Of a stretch of 64,000 nucleotides of DNA, positions 1 to 10,186 are shown piece after piece. A program made the position numbers and the translations under genes. Source of the stretch: Rebecca billardiae RCC1528 (Eukaryota > Haptophyta); assembly GCA_965240325.2 (NCBI GenBank), contig OZ251227.1, forward strand, positions 2,418,001-2,482,000. Reading direction: 5' to 3'. Numbering within the stretch: position 1 is the first letter of the stretch; each line of letters begins with the position of its first letter. Below the pieces are notes generated by a model that saw only the letters and a program-made list of their open reading frames with translations, had not been told where the DNA came from and did not search any database.

Positions 1-426
1 TACGTCTTCGCCCCCGTGTACTTGCTGCTCGAGTACTTGAGCCGAGAGCCGATGGCGTGGCTGATTGAGCGGGCGCGCCGGGCGCCGGACTCGCCCGTGC
101 AGCTCGAGACGCAGGTCGAGCTGTCAGACGAGCAGCAAGCGGCGGCGCTGGCGTCGATCGGCTCGATCGTCAATCCGTACGAGCGTGAGCACCGCGTCTT
201 CCTCGCGCTGGGCGCACCGCTGTTCGCATGGCAGACGTTCTTCTATTGGCCTCTGCTCGCGCCTCTCTTCAGCTTCGTCAGCGTGTGCAACGCGCGCCTC
301 GTGTGCGGAGTGGGCTACTGGGGCGCGCTGCGGACAACGTTTGGCGAGCGCTCCATGCGTTCGTGGCTCGCCGCGATCGCCGGCGATCTTGCAGCTGGTG
401 TGCAGGCTGGATACCTGCTGCTGTGA
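1..426 (+). CDS. 3' end of an unidentified membrane-protein gene (partial)
   Basis: The frame is open from base 1 to a TGA at 424-426, so the gene starts before the window. The 141 visible residues begin with a hydrophobic stretch (VFAPVYLLLEYL), then a charged segment of about 40 residues, then two hydrophobic segments (FLALGAPLFAWQTFFYWPLL and the following APLFSFVSVC), and a last one near the C terminus. This is the pattern of the end of a multi-pass membrane protein. I do not recognise the family and no catalytic motif is visible. Confidence 0.6.
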   Translation, partial: YVFAPVYLLLEYLSREPMAWLIERARRAPDSPVQLETQVELSDEQQAAALASIGSIVNPYEREHRVFLALGAPLFAWQTFFYWPLLAPLFSFVSVCNARLVCGVGYWGALRTTFGERSMRSWLAAIAGDLAAGVQAGYLLL

Positions 427-1080
427 CGCTATGCCGCACGCGGCACTGCAGTCAGGCGGCGCGGCAGCTGTATGATATTAGATCCGGACGAAATGCGCGT
501 TCACACCCGGCGGCGCCATGCCCACCATGACCCAGTCACTCAGCGGGTGATGCCTATATATATATATATCATGATCATCACGACGATAGACAAGGATCGA
601 CTCGACACTTCTCTGGGCAGACGATTGCGCTTGGCCAGCGCCCAGCAGCGAGGTGGCGCCTGGCGGCCCGATGGCGATAACATTGATCGATCGAGGGTTG
701 CTACTTGCTGCTGGCCCCGCATCAGTCTCACCGTCACGCGCGCAGGCACCGCCAGCACTGCTTAGCAGTCTGCAGTGCGCGGCTCAAGCCCCAGGCCGCG
801 CGGCGCATCGGCCGCAAGCCTCCACAGCGGTGGCTCGCGGCCTCGCGCTTCAGCTTCGGCTTGGTCGGCGAGAGTGACTTGGCGCGTGCGAGGGCGTGCG
901 GGGATCGTGGCACGCGCCCGGCACCAGCCTCGAGTCTGGCGCTCCAGTTCACGGACAGCCTCCGGCTTCACGGGCGGTGACCAAGGGCCCTTGCGGTGAC
1001 ACTACTGACAGTCTTTGGCGGTCGGCGTCGATCTCGCCTGCACTGGCTGCAGAGCTACCTGAGCTGTGTGCGTCTCATCT
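427..1080. other. Non-coding spacer
   Basis: I see no convincing gene here. The only distinctive element is a short TATATA run near 554-569. Open frames on both strands are arginine- and alanine-rich readings of GC-rich DNA and do not resemble proteins. Confidence 0.4.
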
Positions 1081-1201
1081 ATAACCGCGCGCGCGTCGCG
1101 CTCCTTCTGGCGATCCGGTGTTTACGATAGGCGGATGCAGGGGTTGCCTGGGGCCGCCAGTCGCCACGGGGGGGGGCAGGGCGGCGAGGCAGCGCCCGCC
1201 C
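1081..1201. repeat. 121-bp direct repeat, copy 1
   Basis: Bases 1081-1201 recur at 1747-1867 (offset 666) without visible change, including a run of nine G. Copy 2 begins exactly where the 462-bp repeat (1285-1746) ends, so the 462-bp unit lies between the two 121-bp copies with an 83-bp spacer on its left side. Confidence 0.85.
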
Positions 1202-1284
1202 GGCAGCACATCGCCCCCCCCGTGGACGCTGACTCAAGCCGCACCCACCCCAGCGCGGCGATCCCACGCCAGGGAGGGCGGGCG

Positions 1285-1746
1285 GGAGGCGGAGGAGCGC
1301 CGCTGGCTGTCCGTGAGTGTGCCGGCGCCGCCGCGGCCTGCCGCCCGGGGGCCCCGGGCCCGGGCGGGGCCGCTGTGCTCAGGCGTCGGCCGGGGCAGGG
1401 TGCGCCGGGGGGCAGTCGCGGCGGAAGCGGTCGGCTGCACGACGTGGGCTGCCCTGACCGGCCCCGAAGGTGCGCCTGTCACGCCGAGGGTCGGCCCTCC
1501 TGCAGGTACGCTCACTTTCCGCTTGGTACCCGCGCCGCAAAGGCGAGCTGCTTCCGACTCACATCTCGTCACCGTGCGGTCACTCCGGCGATGCCGCTGC
1601 GAGCGCCGAGCCCGCGTCCGGCCAGGTATACGCCCACCTAGCGGGGAGGGGCACGGGCGGCGGCGGAGCAGCGACGCGGCAGTCATAACGCGATAACCGC
1701 CGCGGACTGCCAAACCCACCACTCCCGTCGCGTCGGCCATCGCCCC
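1285..1746. repeat. 462-bp perfect direct repeat, copy 1
   Basis: This segment is identical, base for base on my reading, to 5237-5698, at a constant offset of 3952 with no insertion or deletion. It has no recognisable coding capacity. Perfect identity across 4 kb implies recent duplication or gene conversion, or an assembly join. Confidence 0.9.
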
Positions 1747-1867
1747 ATAACCGCGCGCGCGTCGCGCTCCTTCTGGCGATCCGGTGTTTACGATAGGCGG
1801 ATGCAGGGGTTGCCTGGGGCCGCCAGTCGCCACGGGGGGGGGCAGGGCGGCGAGGCAGCGCCCGCCC
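1747..1867. repeat. 121-bp direct repeat, copy 2
   Basis: Second copy of 1081-1201. It abuts the right end of the 462-bp repeat and then diverges into unrelated GC-rich DNA with long C runs (about 2020-2040). Confidence 0.85.
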
Positions 1868-2149
1868 AAAGAGGCGCAGCGCCAGGCGCCACGCCGGCGT
1901 GGCCGGCGTCGGCCGGCGCGGCCGAGGCCAGGCCCGGCCCCGACCCCCAGAGGCGCAGCGCCCTGCCCACCACCACGCCGCACGCCGCCGGTGTGAGGCC
2001 GCGGAGCGGCGGACTGGGTGCCCCCCCCCCCCTCCCCCCCAGCGCTCAGCCCCTGCCAGAGGTCGCCGAGAGCCCGCAGCGACCGGCGGACCACAGGACC
2101 ACTGGCGTAACCCGCCCGTCGTCGCGCGCCGGCACAGGCCAGGCGAAGC

Positions 2150-3380
2150 GCTGCAGGTGACCCGCAGGCCACGCCGTCCACTTGCCCGACGAAACCGCCC
2201 AGCAGCACGCGCGCACCGCCGCCGCCGCCGCCGGCCGGCGAGAGCGCATGCGCCCGAGCCGTCGCGGAACACACCCGAGCCGACATGAGGCGCAGGTATC
2301 GACGTCGGCTTGCCGACAACGTCGTCAACCACGCGCCTGCAGACCGCACGAGCGCCCGTGAAAGCGCGCCGAAAAGGGGCGTGCGAGGTGACGCGCACGG
2401 TGCGCGAATGGTGATGGCCGTGCGGCGCACGAATGACGATCGGTGCGCGCGCACGATGAGCGGTGCACGCGCGGGCGGATCGGAGCGCGCGCATGATAAA
2501 CGGCGCATGATACTCGGCGCGCGCGCATGACGGCGCGCGCGCATGATGATCGGCGCTGGTCGGTGCGCGCGCATGATGATCGTCACGCGATGATCGGCGC
2601 GCGCGCATGACCATGCGCGCGCGTGACGAATTCGCCGCAACGGCTCGCGCGAGAGGCACAAGGCGATTGACGATGAACGCGACCACGTTCGAGCGCTCGA
2701 GCGAAGCAGGAGGTGATGAGTGAGGAAGATGGCACAGGAATGGGAGAGGAACGCGTGGCGCGTGGCGGGAAGGGCCAGGCACGCTCGGCGTGAGGAAAGG
2801 AACGCGCGTAGAAACGGAACGGAACGGAAAGCAGCGGTTCGAGCGATAGACAGGAGGTGATTGACGACGATGAGCGCGTGCGCGCTCGAGCGACGCAGAA
2901 GGTGACGAGCGAGGAAGACCAAGGCCAGGTGAAAGCGCCGCAGGTGGCCAGCGGGCCACGTCGCTTTTCGCGCCCGAAAACGCCCAGCAGCGCGCGCGCC
3001 CCGCTGCAGTGGCAGCCGACCGGCGAGAGCTGCATCCGCCAGAGCCGCCACGCGGCGCGGGTATCAACGCCGGCCCGCCGACAACGTCGTCCCCGACACC
3101 CCGGCCACAGACACCACGTACACCCATGTAAGCGCGCCGAAAGGTGCGCGCGAGGATGGCGCACTCGGCACCCGAATGATGATGATGGTTGCGCGGAGCA
3201 CGAATGATGATCGGCGCGCGCGGGTATCAACGCCAGCCCGCCGACGACGTCGTCCCCCACGCCCCGGCCACAGACACCACGTACGCCCATGTAAGCGCGC
3301 CGAAAGGTGTGTGCGATGATGGCACGCTCGGCACCCGGATGATGATGCGATGGTTACGCTGAGCACGAAGTGATGATCGG
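2150..3380. repeat. Diverged tandem modules of about 160-300 bp
   Basis: A module containing GTATCAACGCC and GACAACGTCGTC occurs three times: near 2296, at 3061 and at 3224 (the last two offset by 163). A longer related unit including AACGCCCAGCAG upstream of it spans about 2150-2450 and 2930-3220. Between the modules are runs of CGCGCGCATGATGATCGG. No gene is visible; the long open frames on the minus strand are repeat translations. Confidence 0.6.
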
Positions 3381-3479
3381 CGCGCGCACATGATGATGAT
3401 CGGCGCGCGCGCATGAGAAGACAGGTGCGAGTGACGCGCGGAGAAGATGCGCGCGGAGACGATAGGCGCGGAGGACATA

Positions 3480-4085
3480 GGCGCAAGTAACGCGCGGAGG
3501 AGATAGGCGCAAGTAACGCGCGGAGAAGATAGGCGCAAGTAACGCGCGGAGAAGATATAGTAGGCGCAAGTAACGCGCGGAGACAGGCGCAAGTAACGCG
3601 CGGAGAAGATAGGCGCAAGTAAACGCGCGGAGAAGATATAGTAGGCGCAAGTAACGCGCGGAGACAGGCGCAAGTAACGCGCGGAGAAGATAGGCGCAAG
3701 TAACGCGCGGAGAAGATATAGTAGGCGCAAGTAACGCGCGGAGACAGGCGCAAGTAACGCGCGGAGAAGATAGGCGCAAGTAAACGCGCGGAGAAGATAT
3801 AGTAGGCGCAAGTAACGCGCGGAGACAGGCGCAAGTAACGCGCGGAGAAGTAGATAGTATAGGCGCAAGTAACGCGCGGAGGAGGTATAGGCGCAAGTGA
3901 CGCGCGGAGACAGGCGCAAGTAACGCGTGGGGAAGTAGATATAGTAGGCGCAAGTAACGCGCGGAGAAGTAGATAGGCGCAAGTGACGCGCTGAGACAGG
4001 CGCAAGTAACGCGCGGAGAAGTAGATAGTAGGCGCAAGTAACGCGCGGAGATGAGATAGGCGCAAGTGACGCGCGGAGAAGATAG
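3480..4085. repeat. Minisatellite with 27-nt unit and 80-81 nt higher-order period
   Basis: The unit AGGCGCAAGTAACGCGCGGA, with short variable tails (GAAGAT, GACA, GAAGATATAGT), repeats over 600 bp. The variant GAGACAGG recurs at 3580, 3661, 3741 and 3822, showing a higher-order repeat of three subunits (80-81 nt). After about 3830 the order breaks down. Single-base length differences (AAGTAAC versus AAGTAAAC) shift the frame, so this is not coding. Confidence 0.85.
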
Positions 4086-4130
4086 GGTGCGCACACGATG
4101 ATCGGCGCATGATGATCGGCGCGCGCGCGA

Positions 4131-4210
4131 GGGATAGACAGATAGACAGATAGACAGATAGACAGATAGACAGATAGACAGATAGATAGACAGATAGATA
4201 GACAGATAGA
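4131..4210. repeat. GATA/GACA simple repeat
   Basis: An 80-bp run of alternating GATAGACA units. It sits directly after the minisatellite. Confidence 0.9.
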
Positions 4211-4601
4211 CGCGCGAGTGAGCGACGGCGAGCTGTAGAGAAGGGTGAGTCGTGCGGCGGCGAGTGGCGGCGGCGTGCTTGCAGCGCGGCAGCGGCGTGC
4301 GGCGAGCGCGAACACGCGGAGCGCGCGCGGCTCCGCTGTTGCGCCCCGAGGGGCCCGCGCCGAAGAAGCGCGCTCGCTCGAGCGGGGGGCAGATCGAAGG
4401 TGATGAAGCGCGCGGTTCCGCTCAAGCGAAGTAGAAGGTGATGAGCGACGAGTGTGCCCGACGGACGACAGCGCAACGACACCTCACGCGCCGCCCCGCC
4501 GGCCGCCCAACAGATGGCCGAGAACGGGACGCCGAAGTAGCATGTGTGCGCTCACTGCCCGCGCCGCCGACATGCGCTCCAGCTCGGACGAAGGGCAGAA
4601 G

Positions 4602-4695
4602 GTGTTGTTGAGCGCGCCCCCGCGAGCGCGCAGCAGCTGGTGAGGAGCGTGTTGTTGAGTACGCCCCCGCGAGCGCGCAGCAGCTGGTGAGGAGC
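4602..4695. repeat. 47-bp tandem duplication
   Basis: Two adjacent 47-bp copies (4602-4648 and 4649-4695) that begin GTGTTGTTGAG and end CTGGTGAGGAGC, differing at very few positions. The wider block 4430-5180 contains further diverged copies of GCACGACGGACGGCAG and of CTCGAGCGAAGCAG. Confidence 0.75.
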
Positions 4696-5236
4696 GTGGA
4701 GCGTGCCCGACACACGCCCGCTGGCGCCGCCCCGCCGTGCGCCCAGCCGCCGGACGCTGCCGATGGACGCAGAAGCAGCATGGATGCGCACGAGTCTCGT
4801 CCAGCGCCAAAATGCGCTCGCGCGCGAGCGAGGCAGACAGCGCCGAGCGCGCCCACGCTCGAGCGAAGCAGGTGGAGATGAGCGAGGAGCGCGCACGACG
4901 GACGGCAGCGCACCGGCACCTCACTTACCACCCCGATGTGCGTCCCCGATGTGCGCCCGGCCACCGGACGCCTCAGAAGGACACCCAGCACAAGCGTGGT
5001 CGCGCACGAGCGGATGAGAGAAGCAGAAGGCGCTGAGCGTTCCCCTCGAGTAAAGCAGTGGGCCATGAGGAGGAGGGAGCACGACGGACGGCAGTGCCCA
5101 GCACCTCGCGCTCCGCCTCGCAGTGCGCACGACCGTCGGATGCCGCCGCAGAAGGACGCCGAAGCAGCATCGTGAGAGTTCGAGCGTGATGCACGCGCAC
5201 CACGCCAGGGGGGGACAACGAGGAACGGGGAGCGAA

Positions 5237-5698
5237 GGAGGCGGAGGAGCGCCGCTGGCTGTCCGTGAGTGTGCCGGCGCCGCCGCGGCCTGCCGCCCGG
5301 GGGCCCCGGGCCCGGGCGGGGCCGCTGTGCTCAGGCGTCGGCCGGGGCAGGGTGCGCCGGGGGGCAGTCGCGGCGGAAGCGGTCGGCTGCACGACGTGGG
5401 CTGCCCTGACCGGCCCCGAAGGTGCGCCTGTCACGCCGAGGGTCGGCCCTCCTGCAGGTACGCTCACTTTCCGCTTGGTACCCGCGCCGCAAAGGCGAGC
5501 TGCTTCCGACTCACATCTCGTCACCGTGCGGTCACTCCGGCGATGCCGCTGCGAGCGCCGAGCCCGCGTCCGGCCAGGTATACGCCCACCTAGCGGGGAG
5601 GGGCACGGGCGGCGGCGGAGCAGCGACGCGGCAGTCATAACGCGATAACCGCCGCGGACTGCCAAACCCACCACTCCCGTCGCGTCGGCCATCGCCCC
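5237..5698. repeat. 462-bp perfect direct repeat, copy 2
   Basis: Copy of 1285-1746. It ends 27 bases before the ATG of the sulfotransferase gene at 5726, so it would form the promoter or 5' untranslated part of that gene. The bases directly after it (5701-5710) read like a splice acceptor, a T run followed by GCAG. Confidence 0.9.
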
Positions 5699-5725
5699 GA
5701 TTTTTTGCAGTGGGGGCGCGGGACG

Positions 5726-6967
5726 ATGGCGGCGTGGCAGCAGCCCGGGCAGCCCAGCTTGAAGAGGGCGCATGTGGGACTGTTCTTCGTGCTATTCGTA
5801 GGAGTTGCGGCGGCGCGCAAGTCACGCACGACTCTCGTGTCCGTGCACATCGACAAGGCCGGAGGCACAACCGTGAGCGCTGGTCTCATGCAGCTGTGCG
5901 TGCGCGGCCTCGTGGATGACCTGATCGAAGTGCACACGTGCAGGAACGGCGAGCACACATGGATCCCGCCCCGCTGTCAGTACCAGGTGGTCGGCGGCCC
6001 CCTCATTGCGAGCAACAGCTCGGCATGCCCGTTCACACACCTGCGCCCGAGCACACCCGTGCTCTCTCGCGGCGATGCGGTCGCTGCTGCTGCGCTCAGC
6101 GCCCCGATGATCCTGTGGGTGCGCGACCCAGTCTCTCGGTTCGTGTCATGCTGGGGTTTCATGCTGAAGGTGGACCGCGGCGTGCTGCCGATGGTCGGAC
6201 GTGAACACCTGATCGAAGACGTCAACATCTTCTTCAACAAAACGCTCTCCGCACTGCGCCGCACGCCAGGCCTCGAGCAGCTTGGCAGCGCACCTGGCAG
6301 CAAGCGGACGGATCTGGAGTGGCTGGTGAGGGTATGCGCGGCCGCACCGCACGCGCGGGAGGCGCTGCGCGCGGTCTTTGACCATGTGCCGCACGCGCTC
6401 ACCGACATCGCGCACTACATGGGCGGCCTCGCCGGCCTGCAGCTCGTGCGCGCGCGGCTGGCCTTCGTGGGCACGGCGGAGCACTTTGAGGAGAGCTGGG
6501 CAGCGATGATGCCGGCGCTGGGCAAGGCGCTCGGCTGGAGTGGCACCCATCCCAAGCCAGCCATGGCGCACGAGAACGACTCCTCCACCGGCCGCCCCCG
6601 CCGCCCGCTCTCGAGCAGCTCGGTCGAGTTCCTGCGCGCCTACTTTGAGGAGGACCTGGCGTGCATCGCCGCGCTGGCCAAGTGGGGGCTGCTCACGCGC
6701 GCGTACGCCGGGGAGGTGGGCGCACTCCGCGCGCGTGAGACGGCCGGCGCAGGGAACGAGAGCGCGAGCGTCCGGACGGAGTACACATACGAGCAGCTGC
6801 TGATTCCCCCACCGGACGACTCGCCGGCAGGCGAAGCAAAACGCCTCATTGCACGCGTAAGCGGTCCCCTTGTCGAAGGGCTCGGCCACAGCCTCCACCT
6901 GCACCGTCTCGACCGGCTGGGCGAGAATATGCAGAAGCTGAAGCGGCCAGCCGCCAGGGCAAACTGA
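5726..6967 (+). CDS. Secretory-pathway sulfotransferase-like protein
   Basis: 413 residues. Family knowledge: membrane sulfotransferases move sulfate from PAPS to glycans in the Golgi. Residues about 38-49 (VSVHIDKAGGTT) match the 5'-phosphosulfate-binding loop, where K would be the conserved base, and residues about 129-143 (ILWVRDPVSRFVSCW) match the 3'-phosphate-binding Arg/Ser segment. A hydrophobic stretch at residues 17-30 (HVGLFFVLFVGVAAA) suggests a type II signal anchor. I chose the ATG at 5726 because the upstream in-frame region has no ATG and holds an acceptor-like T-run plus GCAG at 5701-5710, so a non-coding first exon is likely. The acceptor substrate cannot be told from the sequence. 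Confidence 0.8.
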   Translation: MAAWQQPGQPSLKRAHVGLFFVLFVGVAAARKSRTTLVSVHIDKAGGTTVSAGLMQLCVRGLVDDLIEVHTCRNGEHTWIPPRCQYQVVGGPLIASNSSACPFTHLRPSTPVLSRGDAVAAAALSAPMILWVRDPVSRFVSCWGFMLKVDRGVLPMVGREHLIEDVNIFFNKTLSALRRTPGLEQLGSAPGSKRTDLEWLVRVCAAAPHAREALRAVFDHVPHALTDIAHYMGGLAGLQLVRARLAFVGTAEHFEESWAAMMPALGKALGWSGTHPKPAMAHENDSSTGRPRRPLSSSSVEFLRAYFEEDLACIAALAKWGLLTRAYAGEVGALRARETAGAGNESASVRTEYTYEQLLIPPPDDSPAGEAKRLIARVSGPLVEGLGHSLHLHRLDRLGENMQKLKRPAARAN

Positions 6968-7344
6968 TGTGATGCCACCAGCGGGGTCGCATCATCATGG
7001 AGGCGGGAGCACGGTGAGCGCGGGAGAGATTGACCGTGAGACTGAGAGAGACGGAGCTGAGCCTTGATGACTGATGAGAGACGAGATCGATGACGATGAT
7101 TGACGACATCAGATGAGACATGAGTAGTACTCGCACAGAGCTGGCTGCTCTATTATTACGGTCCTAGGAGACGGAGTATAGCAGTCTGCTTTGCTGTCGT
7201 TGTCGTAATTAATAAATTATACTTTCGACCCATCATATCATCGTCATCATCAATGTTCAATATACAATAAGACAATACATCGCGCGCGCTGCTGATGATT
7301 AATTAATTTGTTAGATCGATGATGCTCGTCGTCTTAGCAACAAT

Positions 7345-7468
<124 letters not shown>

Positions 7469-9376
7469 TAAGCCGCCATCGGCATCATCACGTTCGTCAT
7501 ACTGTCTGAAGTGTCTGATGATCATCATCGTTGTGTCCGCGTGACCGTGATGTCCGCCGTGATATATGCCAGCATCGCGGCGCATTACATCGTCGTCATC
7601 ATCGACGATCATCAGCAGCATCTGCGCTGCTGGCACGGCTAGCAGCAGCGCGCATCACTAGTTACGTACTACTGTGCGCAGCCACGATTATTCGCTGCTA
7701 TATATATATATGATCGGCTACGCCGATCTTCGGGTAGTAAACAACGAAGTTGAGGGCGCACGGCCCTAGTTGTCGCGTTCTGACACTGTTCCAGTAGTAC
7801 TTCAGTCTTATTTAATACGAATCGCGCAGCCCACGAGTCACGTTATTCGGTGAGCCGAGCAGCCGGCTTGTGTCGGACTTGCCTCGCGAGCAGCAACTGC
7901 CTGCCGTCGCAACTGCCTGCTCGGTCATCGGCTGCTCACAGCTCAGTGACCCAGTACTTCACGAATCGCGCAGCTCATCGTGAGCAGCAGCCGGCTTGTG
8001 ACTTGTGTCGCGACACGGTCGTACCGCGGTCCGACGGTGCATGAGCCGTGACGGTCCGCGCGGAGCCGAGGCCCCGATCATGCTGCTCACAGCTGTCAGT
8101 GACAGTGAGTAACGGCGACGCAGCGAGGCAGAGTGGCGCGCAAGATGATGTGACTCATCGACTGCATCAATAATTCCAAGCACACTCGGTCTCGCGGGTC
8201 TGTAGTTAGCCGCCTCACAGCTCGTCTCCACAACGGGGCTGCCGAGCCCGCCGCCGAGCCCGAGCCCGATCGGGCACTCCGGCGCCGGTCACCGAGCCCT
8301 TGAATCACCGCTGTCAGCTGCCTGGCTCACTGCCACTCCGCCACCCACAGCCACCAGTTACCGCCGCCACAATCACCGCTACAGTCCCCCCCGTCGAGCC
8401 CGCCACCATCACCGCCTACATCGCCGCCGCCAAGCCCGCCGCCGCGCCCGCACGGGCACCTGACGAGTGACGTCGCTGCGCACATCGCCGCCACCAAGCC
8501 GGCTGCCATAACCGCCACCATCACAATCGCAGCCCGGACCCCGCCGCCGAGCTCGCTGCTGAGCCCGCTGCCGTCGTAGCCGCCAGCGGTCGCCACCGAT
8601 GACCGAGCAGGCAGTTGCAGCGACTCGCTCGGAAACGCACGACTTCCTGCAAATGCTTCCCGACTTGTCGACTGACGGGAAGCTGGAAAAGACGGCGGCG
8701 TGAGTGTTGGTACCATCGATGTGGAGCGTCCGCTTCGGCATTCATGCTGAGAAGGGGTACACAAGGCTAGGCCTTCGTCGTGGGTATCCAATGTGACTCA
8801 ACACCTTGCTGATCGACCCGACGAGTGTCCGGCGTGAGCGGCACAGCAAACCATTCGTGCGAGCAACGCGGAGGACGGCGCTCGGGGCAAAGTGAGGCAC
8901 ACTGCCGCTGCGCAGCGGGCCGAGCGCGGCGAATCCTCCGCGGACCGACTCGGCCGAAGCCGCGCCTCACGCCGTGCGCAGCCTCACCGCCCGAGTCCTC
9001 CGCTGATTCCGCTCCGCTCGCACCGAGCCGCCGAGGCAAACACTCAAACTGCTACAGACCTACCCTTAGCTAGCTTGCTGCATATTAATAAGGTTAGAAG
9101 GGGCGTATAATTTGAAATACTATTTACCGGTAAGATTCCGTCCAAAAAATCCATACGAGTCGTAGCGTTTTGCGCGGCCTCGCGCCTCGCGGCGCATCCG
9201 TCGTCGTCGGCTCGTCCCGTTTGTAAGAGGCGCGCTGAAAAATATCAGCGTTTCGCTTCGAAGATGCGTCTCTTATTCTTAAGTAAACTGTAGGCGCGCT
9301 GAAAGATGGTGTTTGGCGCTTCATTCAAAGATACCGGTCGCCCCATAGAATTTCGATATGAGATCTTACAGCATGT

Positions 9377-9637
9377 GTATTGATCAAGGGGCTTAACCAA
9401 ATACCAACCACGATCACACACCCCACTTCAAGCGGCAGAAGAGCCGATCCACAAACTCTCTTTCCTATACTTGGTGAGCTGTTTCAGGCTCTTACAACTC
9501 AGACATCTTACCAGCATAGAATGTTCGAACACAAGGGAAGTGTGTTCTGTGCGAACGGCCCACCATATCAGAAAGGTGCAGACGCCTTTGTCCTATTTGA
9601 GTTCGATTTCTTCTATTACTTACTAACCAAAGATTAA
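9377..9637 (+). CDS. Small open frame in an AT-rich island (hypothetical)
   Basis: About 85 codons ending in TAA, with no ATG at the left end; the first in-frame ATG is internal (9520). Codons such as ATA, TTA, AGA and CTA are common, unlike the GC-ending codons of every other gene here. The surrounding 9100-9760 is clearly AT-richer than the window. The peptide (for example FELFQ-like PILGELFQALTTQTS and VLFEFDFFYYLLTKD) is not one I recognise. It may be a remnant of transferred or mobile DNA, or chance. Confidence 0.25.
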   Translation, partial: VLIKGLNQIPTTITHPTSSGRRADPQTLFPILGELFQALTTQTSYQHRMFEHKGSVFCANGPPYQKGADAFVLFEFDFFYYLLTKD

Positions 9638-9862
9638 GGGGCAGTACAAACGCAATCATGAGCAGCGATATGCGGTCACTAGCGTTCGGTCACATCTAAA
9701 TCAACCTATACAAAAATCCCCAAAATCCTGCGCGCATCCTCTTTTTTGATTTTGCGGAGCACGTGCGCCGCCCCCCCCGGCTTTGACTTTCGCTCACGCT
9801 CAGACCTTTCGGGGGGGCCGTGCGCCACTATAGCGCGCAGCTATAAGTCGTCGTCGTACGTT

Positions 9863-9866
<4 letters not shown>

Positions 9867-9925
<59 letters not shown>

Positions 9926-9934
9926 GCTCTCTAG
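9867..9934. repeat. (CT)n microsatellite
   Basis: Two long CT runs separated by CTAG, ending in CTAGCTCTCTAG. Confidence 0.95.
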
Positions 9935-10186
9935 TATTAGCTATAATGCTACGCTCACTACTCAGTACTCAGCTAGGCACCGGTCGGCCCATTGTGTAAT
10001 TGTGACTTGCCAGCCAGGGCTGGGGCGGGGCCCCGTTCCGACGGCCCTAGGTAGACCTTCCCGTGCGCAGTTTTATTACTATTCACGAGTCATCAGTGCC
10101 TTCATGAAGGAGCTCACAGTGCCCGTAGTCTCTGGCAGGGGTCAACCGAAGCCAGAGCTCCGGTCATCAGCAGCGTCTCAGCAGCG

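Noticed and set aside
3480-4085. CRISPR array
   Set aside because: The spacers are not unique; it is a tandem minisatellite in a eukaryotic context without cas genes.
1234-4482. Several 400-600 codon minus-strand frames over the repeat field
   Set aside because: They are translations of minisatellite and GC-rich repeats, overlap in different frames and show repeated LAPxxSARYLRLS-type artefacts.
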